Shown here: one piece after another, positions 36,339 through 47,062 of the stretch | Layout: every line of letters starts with the position of its first letter | Position numbering within the stretch: the first letter of the stretch is position 1 | Assembly (NCBI GenBank): GCA_905221605.1 | Contig: CAJNDS010000512.1 | Coordinates: 1-64,000, forward strand | Source: Symbiodinium natans | Taxonomy: Eukaryota > Sar > Dinophyceae > Suessiales > Symbiodiniaceae | Length of the DNA: 64,000 nucleotides | Reading direction: 5' to 3' | The notes under the pieces: model-generated | The model's database searches: none | Told to the model about the DNA's origin: nothing | What the model saw: only the letters and a program-made list of their open reading frames with translations | Position numbers and translations under genes: made by a program

Positions 36339-36344
36339 ATGTAA
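36339..36344 (+). promoter_or_regulatory. start-stop uORF ATGTAA in leader of copy 2
   Basis: An ATG followed at once by TAA lies 16 nt before the main ATG. The same element is found before copies at 30765, 41253, 51157, 54953, 56511 and 60529. In copy 8 it is ACGTAA (62787). A start-stop element can hold ribosomes and lower downstream translation. Confidence 0.45.
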
Positions 36345-36360
36345 AGCTTGTGCTGCGCAC

Positions 36361-37023
36361 ATGGCGGCCTCGAAACCAGAGCTGCTGCCGGTGTACCTGA
36401 ACGTGTACAACGTTTCCAACTATGAATCGGTCAAGGTGCTTAACGCAGTGTTTGCCCACCTGTGGGCACCAGTGAAATTTGGTGGAGTATTTCACGTTGG
36501 AGTTCAGATTGGCGACATCGAGTGGTCGTACGGCAAGACTCTGACAGCGAGTCGGCCAGGGGTGATTGGCTTGCCACCCCTAAGCGACACGAAGCACAGT
36601 TTCCGTGAATCCATCTTTATGGGCCACACGGAGAAAACCATGGAGGCGATCAACGCCATCCTCCGCGACTTGGTGGAGGAGTACCCAGGGTACCAGTATG
36701 ATGTGTTTCGCAAAAACTGCAACCATTTTGCAGACAGTTTGTGTGAGCGTTTGCACGTGTCAAGAATGCCGGAGCACATCAATCGGTTCGCCCGCGCTGG
36801 GGCTTGTGCAGAAGACTTTGTGAAAGACAACTTCGGAGATTTTAAGCACAGCTCCTGGGCACACATTGTGCCCAGCTCCCTGGCCTCTTGCATTGGAGGC
36901 AGCGAGAAGACGCCAGTGCGAGAGAAGTTTGGTCGATATACGGTGCCCAAGCTCGCCAAGAAAACGTTCCGCGTCCCTGGCGCGGTGCTTGTTACAGCCA
37001 ACATGGAAGTGGCACCCCTTTGA
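36361..37023 (+). CDS. PPPDE/DeSI-type cysteine isopeptidase, copy 2 (intact)
   Basis: Intronless 220-residue protein. It opens with YLNVYNVSNYESVK, equivalent to the LNVYD strand of DeSI proteins. His45 in GGVFHVGVQIGDIEWSYG and Cys120 in FRKNCNHFADSLCERL form the expected His/Cys catalytic dyad. The helix MPEHINRFARAG matches the IPRWINRLA segment of DeSI-2. Family members are papain-fold proteases described as removing SUMO, with ubiquitin or palmitoyl targets also reported; the substrate here is unknown. The length fits DeSI-2 (about 190-200) plus a basic C-terminal tail (KFGRYTVPKLAKKTFRVPGA). The ATG at 36361 is chosen because GCGCACATGGCGGCC is conserved in every copy. Downstream sequence (37024-37260) is shared with the other copies as a 3' flank. 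Confidence 0.9.
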   Translation: MAASKPELLPVYLNVYNVSNYESVKVLNAVFAHLWAPVKFGGVFHVGVQIGDIEWSYGKTLTASRPGVIGLPPLSDTKHSFRESIFMGHTEKTMEAINAILRDLVEEYPGYQYDVFRKNCNHFADSLCERLHVSRMPEHINRFARAGACAEDFVKDNFGDFKHSSWAHIVPSSLASCIGGSEKTPVREKFGRYTVPKLAKKTFRVPGAVLVTANMEVAPL

Positions 37024-38540
37024 AAACTGGTGACCTGACAGCCCCAGCGGAGGTTGAGGTGCACATCGCGAAGCGCTCCACCTTCTGGCGCAGATTCTAC
37101 GAAATGCTGCTTGCCAATGACAACAAGAATTCAGTTTGGGCTACACATGCCCCGAGTGACATGCATGTATTGCTTGCCAGTGCAAAAAGATGGGAATCGC
37201 GTGGTTCATCCTTCACACATCTATGGCGAGAAGATGTGAGAAGCTACCAACTCCCTGGTACATAGACGTTCGCAAACGCATCAAGCGCAGGAGCCGCAAC
37301 AACCCCATGCCCTGAGCCCTAAACAAACCCCAGCCCCGAAACTCACCGAGCCCTCAAGCCTGCATCCCGAAGCCACACATGCCACGAGTGAAATGATAAT
37401 GCATGTAAGATGGGAATCATGTGGCTCATCCTTCTCATCTAATAATGCTGAGAAGCTTCAGCTCCTTCTCGCATAGACAATCGCAAATGCATCAAGAACG
37501 CACCTGCTCACTAGCCCTCAAGCCTGCATCTCAAAGCCCATTTCTAAGAGCGACACCGTAAGAGATCCCCAAGCCTTGAGAAGGTATCCTAAGGGCCCCC
37601 CTTCAAAGCCCACCCTCCCCCCCCCCGGAGCCACCGGAGAGCTTTTTTGTCAGAGGTGGCCTGGGCACTCCTCCGTTTCCAGGTCGGTGGCGGCACCTTC
37701 GCCCCCCGGCACCCAGATAGGAGCTGCTTAGGGCTCGGGGCTATTGGGGTAAAACGGGCCCGGCTTTCGCCAGTTAGTAAGGCTTCGGGCTCGCAGGGAA
37801 GGCTGTTTGACCGGACCCAAAGCGCCCAACCCCCGAAGCCCAAGAATGAGAGCATCCGACGGCCCAGGTGAGGACCAAGATGGTCCTCGTCCATCTGAAC
37901 GGCATTAACACGCCGGTTGGGGACCCCAACTCAGGGGGGGGGGGTGCTGAGGGTTTTCTTGGCGAGCTCTTCACCCTGAATCCGGAAAAAGACTCCGTCA
38001 GCTCGCACCGTCGCTCGAACACCTCCAGTTTTGGGCGTCCTCTATGCCACTCGACAAACCTTCAGGCCCTAGACCAAACGAAGAACAGTGGCCTTTCAAG
38101 GTCAGTTCTTAGCCACACCCTTAAACGTTTAAGAGTGGGAGGTGATCCAGCGCGGCCTTCTCAATGCCAGGAGCCAGGAGGCGCGCTTTTGACAGACTCC
38201 TAAGGATCCGGCGCCCACAACGTGGGTGGGTTGGTGGCTTTGAGGGGATGTGGCGCAGTGCCTTTGTGCAGTACTTCTAACTTCCGACCCGGAGGCAAGT
38301 TTGACCTAGGCTCTCCGGCTGCCACACAGGGGTTGAGGGGGTTTAGGGTGGAGGGCTTGTGGTTTTGAGCTTTTGGGGGGTTATTTACTATGTCCTTCTA
38401 TTCCGAAACTGTCTTGGAAGGTTCTGCGCCAGCTGGGGGAGGTCAACGCAAGTCTGCAGGCCCCGTTTCTGGGGGGTTTGGGACTGGGAATTCGAGTCTT
38501 TTAGCCCAACATGGGTCAAAGCCCCCCAAAAAGCCTGTCA
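37024..38540. other. 3' flank of DeSI copy 2, then no confident gene
   Basis: 37024-37400 matches the 3' flanks of copies 4, 7 and 8 (a GTTGAGGTGCACATCGCG block onward). It is open in a different frame from the gene, but indels in copy 3 show that this frame is not conserved. 37400-37520 partly repeats it. A perfect-looking CAG|GTGAGG donor at 37868 hints at an unplaced exon. Confidence 0.5.
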
Positions 38541-38541
38541 G

Positions 38542-38769
38542 GTTCTGAGAAGCTCTTGGGATCAGAAAGCCAGAAACAAATTCCAGTGGTGTGCAGCGAA
38601 GGTTGCTTCCGGAAAGGAGCTGACTGTGGACTACCTGTGCGAGGTGGCAAACTTGGGACTGTCGATGCCTGATGTCTGCGAAGCTTTAAGCCACCTTGGA
38701 ACACTCTTGGAACCAAACTCTGGACGGAATGCCAAAAAGGCGAAGAAGGCTACCGAAGAGGGCTCTTGA
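38542..38769 (+). CDS. terminal exon, unrecognised basic-tailed protein
   Basis: After a CCTGTCAG acceptor, 76 codons run to TGA in phase 0. The product (NKFQWCAAKVASGKELTVDY, then LSMPDVCEALSHLGTLLEP) is a clean alpha-helical sequence ending in a Lys-rich tail, NAKKAKKATEEGS. Codon use and amino-acid mix are strongly protein-like. Upstream exons were not found. No family recognised. Confidence 0.6.
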   Translation, partial: VLRSSWDQKARNKFQWCAAKVASGKELTVDYLCEVANLGLSMPDVCEALSHLGTLLEPNSGRNAKKAKKATEEGS

Positions 38770-39060
38770 TCCGGTTCGGAGATCTTCGGAGCTTATGGGA
38801 TATTGAGTTTGGCAGCAGCAGAGGGGACCTGGTTGCTCTCCTTGAATCGCCCAGCGCCTGCTGCCCGTCTTCTCGACCGATCACATGGAGTACTCCCTGC
38901 AGGCACCTCCGAGCTTCTAAGGGGTAGCAGAGCCCCCTGAGCCCTCATTCCCCAACCTGACAAACCCTTAGGCACTTAGGTACTAGCCGCAACCTAGACA
39001 CGAACGGAGTCGATACAAAGACCAAGGCCCGCTTCACTTTTGCACAGTCCTTTCTGTTGC

Positions 39061-39283
39061 ATGGCATCGAAGAAGCAGTTTCGTCTTGTTGTTTGCATGG
39101 GGCTATGAGAACTCCCACGATGCCTCGCGATGGATGGTGGTTCTCTTCAGGCTTTTGGAGATTCCACAGAAAAGTCCCAAAAATGTTACCTACTTTGCAA
39201 CAACTCCCCCTTTGCGAAGGGGCTCAAGACAGAATACGACAAGATGGCCGCGCTCTCGGTTGGAGACGAAACGAAAGGGAGAG
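39061..39283 (+). CDS. unrecognised gene, first exons
   Basis: Best-supported exon is 39151-39283: acceptor GTTCTCTTCAG, 44 codons (AFGDSTEKSQKCYLLCNNSP, then EYDKMAALSVGDETKGR) and a perfect GAG|GTGAGT donor in phase 1. A likely start exon is ATG 39061 to 39087 (MASKKQFRL), joining in phase 0 across a 63-nt intron. Downstream exons after 39290 were not identified. Function unknown. Confidence 0.5.
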
Positions 39284-39289
39284 GTGAGT

Positions 39290-41250
39290 GAACAGTGGCA
39301 AGTCCAGCAAAGAAAGAAGGAAGGACAGTCAGAATCTGAGTAAGAACGAAAGAAGAGAGGGAGAGAGCGGAGGTCTGCACGGAGGGTCGTAAAGAAGCAG
39401 ACTGGGCAATCTGTGCGCCATGCCTTCTCGACTCTCGGGGAGATAGCCGGTCAATGAGGGGCACCTAGGTCAGCTTAGGGCAAAGGGGCGCGACCCACAG
39501 CAAGGCAGGTGGCTCCGAGGCCAAAGAGCGAGACCCCTGAAAGGTGATGTTCTGTAGGGGGTAGGGGGGAGGGGGGGGGTGATATCAGGATGCCCTGCGC
39601 CGATCCCGCTGAGCAATGCTGACTGTCCCAAACAGCAAGGAAGAGGGGGTCAACCCCCACTGCCTGGATGAGCATCCTTCTACAATAATCTGGCATCTAC
39701 AGCCCAAGTCCTTCAACCCACACCCCAGACCCTGAAAACCCCAACCCTTGAAAATTTGAGGGCTTCGGGCTTCGGGATTTCGAGGCAGCATTCGGGTGAA
39801 CTTTGCCTTCTCCTTCCAGTAGCCATTGGCCGAGGTGAAGGAGTCTCAGCTGCGGGCAGAGGCTCCTCTGCAGGCTCTTTCTTAGCCGTCTTAGCCTCCC
39901 TTTCGAATTCGCCTTGGAGAGGTTGATCTGGTCCTGACAGCATTGGGCGGAAGGAAGTTCCCACTTGTACCAAGGCTAAATCGGCTAAACCCCCCCAAGC
40001 GGCCCAGAGGAGCCTGCGGCCGCCATGCCTCCGCTGCTGCCGACGCTCGAGCGGCGGCCTCGTCGGGCCGGGCCCGAACTCGCCTTCTCTCTGGGTTTTT
40101 GGGGCAGTTCCTGCAGCGTTTCGACTTCAGCAGCTCCTGATTTCGGCATGAACTGTTTCATGGCGGGCTGCTGGTTCGGGATTTTGAGTCTATCGTAAAT
40201 TAGATTGTGGGTTTGGGTGGCTTCTGGTGGCTATGGTTCGGGTTTTCAGGCTCAGGGGCTTGGTGCGTGCAATGCAGGCTTTGGGGTTTGTGGAGTGTAC
40301 AGTCGTGTTTTGTTTTGGGGTCTGGTATTGGTGCGTGCGCCCCTCTTGCAAGGGGGAGTCCAGGAGTTCAGGAGGCCTCGAGGGTCCCGTTTTCGGGCCC
40401 ATGCCCAAAGCTGCGAGGCAAGCATTCGCAGGTCAAGCCCTTCGAGTGAAAAAAGACGCTCGAGCCGCGAAGGAACCTCCCCCAACACCCGAAGTATGGG
40501 ACCGCTTGAGGTGAAGCCTTGAAGCCTTGAAACCCTGCAGGCCTGCAACTCTCGACTCTAAACCCTAAGGCCCTAAGGAGCCGTTGCGGGCATCCTTTCG
40601 AGAGGGACATATGCCCAGGCCTTCCACAACACGCACGGTCCACGGGCCAGGGGACGTGACTTTGGCAGAGGCCGATCTGAGGGGTCGTTGGGTTTGGTGT
40701 CTTGGCTTTTGAGGGCTTTGAGGTGTATATAGTGAGTGTACGGTAGGTAGCTTTTTTGGGTTTTGGGGTTGAGGTTCTAAGGTTTCAGGATTCAGGACTT
40801 CGGGCCTTATCTTTGTGTTTGTGTATGTCACCGGAATGTCACTGTCCCACTTTGGAGTTGTTTTTTCTGCATTGGAGGGCAGCGCCTCGATGTCCAAGCC
40901 AACCTGGTGACCCTGGGTTGGGGTTGAACCAGGGTTCCGAATGGGGCTTCATGGGGTTTGGGTTTTCGGGTTTTGGGGCACCGACACGGCATGCATCTCA
41001 AGAAGACCAACTCCCGCCTCTGTGCCTTGAAACCTTTCAACTCTTTTTCGCTGCGCAGCTGCCGAACAAGCGAGAGCTTGCTATCATAGGTCTGAAAACT
41101 GCTGAGGAATGCTTAAGCGTTGGGCCTTCACGCTTGACACCTTGTGCTCCTTGCGAAATTGCGCCTTGCAGACTCAGAACTTGGGCAAAGCATGGGCATG
41201 CAGGCAACACGGACAGACGCAGACACTGACCTCCACTAAGATAACATTCC
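39290..41250. other. mostly no gene; candidate minus-strand exons at 39810-40160
   Basis: On the minus strand between about 40160 and 39810, protein-like text appears in two neighbouring frames (KSKRCRNCPKNPERRRVRAR and FEREAKTAKKEPAEEPLPAA, a Lys/Glu/Pro-rich stretch), but I could not join them. 40985-41250 holds the 5' flank of DeSI copy 3, including GGCATGCATCTCAAGAAGAC. The rest is unique DNA with telomere-like words. Confidence 0.4.
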
Positions 41251-41252
41251 AC

Positions 41253-41258
41253 ATGTAA
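41253..41258 (+). promoter_or_regulatory. start-stop uORF ATGTAA, copy 3
   Basis: Same ATGTAA element as before copy 2, here 14 nt before the main ATG. Confidence 0.45.
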
Positions 41259-41272
41259 AGCTTGTGGCGCAC

Positions 41273-41914
41273 ATGGCGGCCTCGAAGCCAGAGCTGCTGC
41301 CGGTGTACCTGAACGTGTACAACGTTTCCAACTATGAATCGGTCAAGGTGCTTAACGCAGTGTTTGCCCACCTGTGGGCACCAGTGAAATTTGGTGGAGT
41401 ATTTCACGTTGGAGTTCAGATTGGCGACATCGAGTGGTCGTACGGCAAGACTCTGACAGCGAGTCGGCCAGGGGTGATTGGCTTGCCACCCCTCAGCGAC
41501 ACGAAGCACAGTTTCCGTGAATCCATCTTTATGGGCCACACGGAGAAAACCATGGAGGCGATCAACGCCATCCTCCGCGACTTGGTGGAGGAGTACCCAG
41601 GCTACCAGTATGATGTGTTCCGCAAGAACTGCAACCACTTTGCGGACAGTTTGTGTGAGCGTTTGCACGTGTCAAGAATGCCGGAGCACATCAATCGGTT
41701 CGCCCGCGCTGGGGCTTGTGCCGAGAACTTTGTGAAAGACAACTTCGGAGATTTTAAGCACAGCTCCTGGGCACACATTGTGCCCAGCTCCCTGGCCTCT
41801 TGCGTTGGAGGCAGCGAGAAGCCACCAGGCCGAGAGAAGTTTGGTCGATATACGGTGCCCAAGCTCGCCAAGAAAACGTTCCGCGTCCCTGGCGCCCCCT
41901 TTGAAAACTGGTGA
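41273..41914 (+). CDS. DeSI/PPPDE isopeptidase copy 3, altered C-terminus
   Basis: 213 residues and nearly identical to copy 2 through the catalytic core (His45, Cys120 kept). A 31-nt deletion near the 3' end removes the usual ending (VLVTANMEVAPL) and shifts the frame, so the protein now ends VPGAPFENW. The core is complete, so it may still be active. Its 3' flank has more indels than that of other copies. The ADF-homology gene begins about 220 bp downstream. Confidence 0.87.
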   Translation: MAASKPELLPVYLNVYNVSNYESVKVLNAVFAHLWAPVKFGGVFHVGVQIGDIEWSYGKTLTASRPGVIGLPPLSDTKHSFRESIFMGHTEKTMEAINAILRDLVEEYPGYQYDVFRKNCNHFADSLCERLHVSRMPEHINRFARAGACAENFVKDNFGDFKHSSWAHIVPSSLASCVGGSEKPPGREKFGRYTVPKLAKKTFRVPGAPFENW

Positions 41915-42134
41915 CCTCAGACACCCAGCGGAGGTTGAGGTGCACATCGCGAAGCGCTCCACCTTCTGGCGTAGATATGGTGCTTGCTAATGACAACAGG
42001 AATTCAGTTTGGGCTACACATGCCCCGCGTGAAATGACAATGCATGTATTGCCTACCAATGTGAAAAGGTGGGAATCGTGTGGCTCATCATGCACCCGTG
42101 CCCTGCACCCTGAACCTTTGAGCTTTGGGGCTTT

Positions 42135-42724
42135 ATGCCGCCGAGGCCATGCAGGAAGTGGCCTCGGAAGAGGGCTTCTTCAACTGGGTCCTCGTTGACC
42201 CCACAAGGCAGTGCTCCAGTGTAGGTAGCTTACGGGTTCCAAACATGTAGTGGGATGCTCCCAAAGGATTTTCAAAGTACAGGTTTGGTTTTGCAATCTG
42301 AAAACTGGCCGTCTTACTCAATGATGTTACCATCTTGCTCAGGGGCATATTTTCTTCAAAGGGCCCTTCGGAAGCTTGGCTTGGCTTCTGCAGGCGTGGC
42401 ATGGCTTGCGAGGGTCGGAAGTGTAAGCGGGTGCAAAAGGTAAGAAGCTGAATTTAAGGTTTTGGGGGCCTCGTGCCCCAAACAGAACATCGCTCGGTGT
42501 CTCCAGGCTCTGCCTTTACAAGGCCGGCCAGGGCGGGTACACTGAACTGCAGGACCGGGCTTGCAAGCAAGGTGTGCAAGGCCATCTCTACCGAACTTCC
42601 AGGGGCCATGCTTCAGAAAGCTCCTATGATGAAAGCATCGATCCCCGTTTCTTCCCAGCCTCCCGGTCAGAGGAGCACTTTGCCAGCGAGCGCGTCCTGT
42701 TTGGCGTGCTGCGGATGACGTTCG
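42135..42724 (+). CDS. ADF-homology domain protein (coactosin/drebrin type), partial
   Basis: Three exons join in phase. Exon 1, about 42135-42218 or 42224, encodes YAAEAMQEVASEEGFFNWVL, like the first helix and strand of ADF-H domains. Exon 2 is 42394-42439 (46 nt, CTGCAG acceptor, AAAAG|GTAAGA donor). Exon 3, 42507-42724, encodes LYKAGQGGYTELQDRACKQG, then HFASERVLFGVLRMTFG, matching the G-GG-EL and VLFGxxRM blocks of the fold. The family binds actin filaments. An insertion of about 30 residues between the two blocks is unusual. The last part of the domain was not found, and poly-G and CAT repeats follow within 300 bp, so the gene may be cut short. The start Met could be 42150; an upstream exon is also possible. 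Confidence 0.55.
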
Positions 42725-43029
42725 GTGTTCGGCTCAGTACCATTCATTCAGTGCTAAGTGGTTGCGTTGCTTGTCAAGAGAGTTCCTGTCACGCAGAAAA
42801 CTCATGCTGGTACGGTTTCTAGAGGGTTTGTTGAAAGGTCTTTTGGGTGACACCTTAGCTGCCCAAGAGTCCGTTTCATGAAGAGCACACTAATGAAATG
42901 CATTGTGCGCACGCGTTCTATTGGGTGTTATATCACGAAGGCTCGCGTAGCGAAGCTTGAGTTTAATCTGCTTTAGCAGTAGGGGGCCGACCATGGCCAG
43001 AAAACAGTGTATCATTGATACTATCTTAT

Positions 43030-43200
43030 TAGGGGCGGGGGGGTGGGGGGGGGGGGTAAATTGATATATCACACGAATTCCTTGGTTTGGGAGGGGGGGG
43101 GGGGGGGGGGGGGGTAAATTGATACATCACACGAATTCCTTTTATTTTTTTTTTGGGGGGGGGGGGGGCCTAATTTGATATATCAATACCTTGAGGTTAA
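43030..43200. repeat. triplicated poly-G / TAAATTGATATATCA unit
   Basis: Three tandem copies, about 62-66 bp each, of a G run (9-22 G) followed by TAAATTGATATATCACACGA and a CCTTGG/CCTTTT tail. The third copy is altered to CCTAATTTGATATATCA. Confidence 0.88.
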
Positions 43201-43249
43201 GGGGAGGGGGGGGAGCGTTTTTACGCCAAGACCCGACTCTGTCTTCATC

Positions 43250-43793
43250 AACATCTCATCATCATCATCATCACCATCATCATCATCAGCAGCTTCACCA
43301 TCATCATCATCATCAGCAGCTTCAGCAGCTTCACCATCATCATCATCATCATCATCATCAACATCAACATTTGCATCAACATCAACATCAACATCAACAC
43401 CAGCATCAACATCAACACCAACCTCAACCTCAACATCAACACCAACACCAACATCAACATCATCATCAACATCATCACCAACAACAGCAACAACATCTAC
43501 ATCAACATCATCGTCGTCGTCATCATCATCATCATCGTCATTATTATCATCACCATCATCATCCTCCTCCTCCTCCTCATCATCATCATCATCATCATCA
43601 TCATCTTTATTAGCGGCATCATCATCATCATCATCATCACGAACATCATCGACATCAGCAACATCGTCAACACCGTCATCGTCAGCCTCATCAACGCAAC
43701 ATCATCATTAACATTAGCGTCAACAACATCATCAATATTCTCATCGTCAACATCGACATCATCATCATCATCATCCTCATCCTCATCTTCAAA

Positions 43794-43845
<52 letters not shown>

Positions 43846-44170
43846 GCATCAGCATCAGCATCAGCATCATCAAAATCATCATCATCTGCATCATCATCAA
43901 CGTCATTGACATCAGCAACATGATCAACATCATCATCCTCCGCATCATCCACTCCATCAGTACTGTTACACGGCCATTCTGCAGGGTTCCGGTAACTCAC
44001 TACGGGTTATCACCAACAGCATCATCGTCGTTCTCAACGTCATAATCATCATCATCACCACCACCATCATCAACATCAACGTCGTCATCAAAACCATCTG
44101 CATCATCACCAACATCATCAGCATCAGTAACATCATCAACATCATCCCGTCAGCATCACCAACGTCATCC
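43250..44170. repeat. CAT/CAA trinucleotide tract
   Basis: About 900 bp of CAT triplets with CAACAT, CAGCAT and CGTCAT variants. It reads as H, S or I on one strand and D or M on the other. Long open frames here are artefacts. Confidence 0.95.
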
Positions 44171-44199
44171 TTGCTCTTACCCGTCATGCTTTGGTGTAG

Positions 44200-44345
44200 G
44201 GTTCAGAGTGTGGTTTTGGGTTTGGGGGTTTAGGGTTTACGGTTTAGTCTCAGTGATAATCCTGCTGCAAAAAAGGGTTTAGGGTTTAGAGCTTAGGGGT
44301 TGGGTTTCGGATTTAGGGTTTCATTTTACGGTTTGGGGTTTAGGG
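44200..44345. repeat. cluster of degenerate TTTAGGG words
   Basis: GGTTTAGGGTTTACGG and GGTTTAGAGCTTAGG types recur about eight times. The strand orientation is opposite to the CCCTAAA words at 13.5-15 kb. Confidence 0.75.
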
Positions 44346-44349
44346 TGCT

Positions 44350-45720
44350 CGCAGCCAGTTCTGAATGCTTTCGCTTGCTAAAAGCACCCGAGCTTTCATC
44401 CTCCCTGCCTGTGGCCCTCAAGTCTTCATGGGGGCACTGATGCACGGGATACAGAGATTGGGTCTCAAGGTGTGATGGGTGGTTCGCTTCAAGGTCCAGC
44501 AACTCCTAGAAACAGAATGACGGGAGAACCTGATGTTGGGGTCCCGAGGGAGAGACTGTATGAATGAGGTTATCACATGAACTCCCTCTCCTCGAAAGGT
44601 AGGTGGTCACAGTGTAGAAGACCTCGGAATGGAGGTTAGAATGGAGATACTGGTGCAGGTGTGACAGGGAGAGAGCGGTTCACCTGGCATGGAACGTCAA
44701 GAGTGAACAGATGACTGATCAGAACCAGCTATCTAAACCACAGAACTCATGACACCTTAGCACCTTGTCTGTTCACCTCACCCTCCAGTATCATTATGGT
44801 GCATAAGTGAGCGGTTAAATGGCTATATGAAGGAACAAGTTGACGCATGAATATAGTAATTATAGCATACAGCACTCACAGCCCAATATCATTTCTCTCT
44901 TGAAGGCCGTACAACGCCAATACTAAGCGTGTGTGCACCAAGCCTATTAAATGTAATTTATTTAAGAGGCTTTTGCCCCTATGAAAACACATGAAGACTA
45001 TTCTGTAAAGAGTGCAAGACAATGACCCCCTTCTTTGGGGTTTTTTGGTGTACACGACCCGGCATCTGTAGCTCATGGGCTCATCGTTTGATTTAGAGTC
45101 CAAAAATCGGATGCTTAAGGTTTACAGTTTAGGGTGCTTCCCTCTTCATGCGACACGGGAGCAATTCCCCATGAACCAACGCCACCTTTTCCAGTCCAGC
45201 CAGCGCCGCTGTAAGCTCATGAGCCTGTTCCCAGTTTCATTAAGCTGCTCATAGAATTCTATGAATTCTGTACAGCAGCGCTTCCGTCGGGTTCTGTCAT
45301 GTTTCTTCTGTGTCATGGATTCTCGGTTGAAGGCTTCTCATTTTGCAAAACTCAGACCCGGACAGTGAGGCAGCAGTTCCGCCCACAACGGTCCAGGGCA
45401 GGGCCCTCAAGGGGTTTGGGTTATTGGGTTCAGTGTCTCGGGCCTCGATTCAGGGTATAGGCCTTGGGGTATGGAGTTCGCATCGGTCCGCGTCAGGCAC
45501 CAAGCTCATGACCCCATAACTGGGAGCTTTGGGTTCCGGAGTCTTGTTCGGACTGCAGTTTGCGGTGCGAGAGAATCCCCATTTTTTCCAGTTTGGGGTT
45601 TAGGACGCCACTACCCGACTCCCAGAACTCCCAAACCTTCAGCCATAAACCCCCGGCCCTGAACGCTGAACTCCCCGAGCTCTGCGCCCCCAGACCCAAG
45701 CTTCGGGTGCGAGGCGCACG
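44350..45720. other. no confident gene
   Basis: 44500-45100 is unique, lower in GC, with no long frame. On the minus strand at 45700-45830 a frame after a CGCCCACAG acceptor (MTAMTLTLNSDWEPSPVDQH) looks protein-like but overlaps the better plus-strand gene. Confidence 0.4.
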
Positions 45721-45724
45721 ATCC

Positions 45725-46156
45725 ATGGCCTCACGAAGCACGTGCTGGTCCACTGGGCTGGGCTCCCAGTCACTGTTCAAGGTTAGGGTCATAGCCGTCA
45801 TAGCCTGTGGGCGAGACCGAAACGAATGAAGAGCGGTAGTGGCCAGTGGCGAAAGTTTAGGCATGGGGGTTTGATTCAGGGTCTAGGACCCTAGGATCAA
45901 GCCTCGCAGTGAAAATTATAGGTGAAAGACTGTGCCATTAAGCATTGCGAGGCCCAGACTGCAACTTCAGTCTCGTGGTTCGCCCTAGATGTGTACGCCC
46001 GTCTACACCGGCCTTTGCCAAAAAAGGTAGGGCTTTCGGTTTTGGGTATGAGGACGGCAGCCACCAGAAACATGGAAGCCCGGTTTCAACATCACAAGAA
46101 ACGAGATTGGGTTCGGTCTTGATGAAGCTTCCTCGCTTCACATCCGGGCCCTTTGA
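45725..46156 (+). CDS. small three-exon gene, unrecognised
   Basis: Exon 1, 45725-45781 (57 nt), is MASRSTCWSTGLGSQSLFK with donor AAG|GTTAGG. Exon 2, 45922-46026 (105 nt, acceptor ATTATAG, donor AAG|GTAGGG), encodes VKDCAIKHCEAQTATSVSWF and onward. Exon 3, 46061-46156 (acceptor GGCAG), encodes PPETWKPGFNITRNEIGFGL, runs on to HIRAL and stops at TGA. All joins are phase 0. The second intron is only 34 nt. The predicted protein is 85 residues with no membrane segment and no known domain. Exons 2-3 are strongly supported; exon 1 is less certain and could be extended upstream. Confidence 0.58.
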
Positions 46157-46634
46157 TCCCCATCAGCACCTCCAAAGCTTTCAATGCCCATCTCGTAAGG
46201 TTTTGGGTTCTGGGGCCCTCCCCTCAGTTTCCTGAAGCCCGAGCCCAACGCAAGGGTCCAAGGCACCAAGGCACCAGAACTTCAACACAAAGCCCAAAGC
46301 TTGAGATCTCAAAGCGCGCCCTCAACCCCCCGAAAAACCAAAGCAAAAGCATAGGACAAACCAGGTCGGCCCGAATGTCAGCGCCATGCGCCGCGGTTTG
46401 GACAGCGCCCGGTACGGCCAGGCCAGTGCTTCGTAGTGACTGCAGGAGGCAAAGAGGGTGGCGTGAACCAGAGCTTCAGAGCTTAGGACTGGGGGGCTTA
46501 GGGTTCAGGAGACGAGAGTTTAGGAATGGGCAGCGGTTGGTGTTCTAGATCTTCGGGTTGGGCTTGTCCGGGATTGTGTATGGCAGCAAGCTGGCTTTCG
46601 CCCACTTAGGTTTGGGGATTAAGGGTATGAGGGT

Positions 46635-47062
46635 TTAGAGCGGGTTTAGCGAACCAGGGTAATGAGACTGTTCCACCGTGCCGCCACACCCACGGCCCAG
46701 AGTGGCGCAATCTTCGTACGAGACCTTCTGGAACTGCTGAATACCTGTAGCGTCCAAAATCTGAAGCCGTCCTTGTCTTGAGCGGGCAGGTGGCCACCTT
46801 GGTCGGGCGCTACTGCGCCGTGGCTTTCCGGAAGGAGGTGCGGGGCTTGAGCGTTTGGTGTGCAGGTTAACCAGGTTCGCCTTCAACCACACAAATCCCT
46901 CCGGTTGCGAGTGCAAATATCGCGGCTTGTGTGTCAGTAGTGTGTCCCATGTTTCAGCCCCCGAACGCAGTTTCGCTTCCCCTAGGTTTGGAGCCTCAGA
47001 ATCAAACACCCTTGAGATGACCTTGGCGCCTCGTGGCAGTGATCGTACGAGGACCCCAGGCC
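46635..47062 (-). CDS. C-terminal exon, unrecognised
   Basis: After a GCTTAG acceptor the minus strand is open for about 141 codons to TAA. The first 63 residues (VLVRSLPRGAKVISRVFDSE, then HKPRYLHSQPEGFVWLKANL) are very protein-like and end at a possible CTG|GTTAAC donor. The rest (GRLQILDATGIQQFQKVSYE and onward) is in the same frame, so the basic, Pro-rich middle may be coding or a retained-frame intron. No family recognised. Confidence 0.5.
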
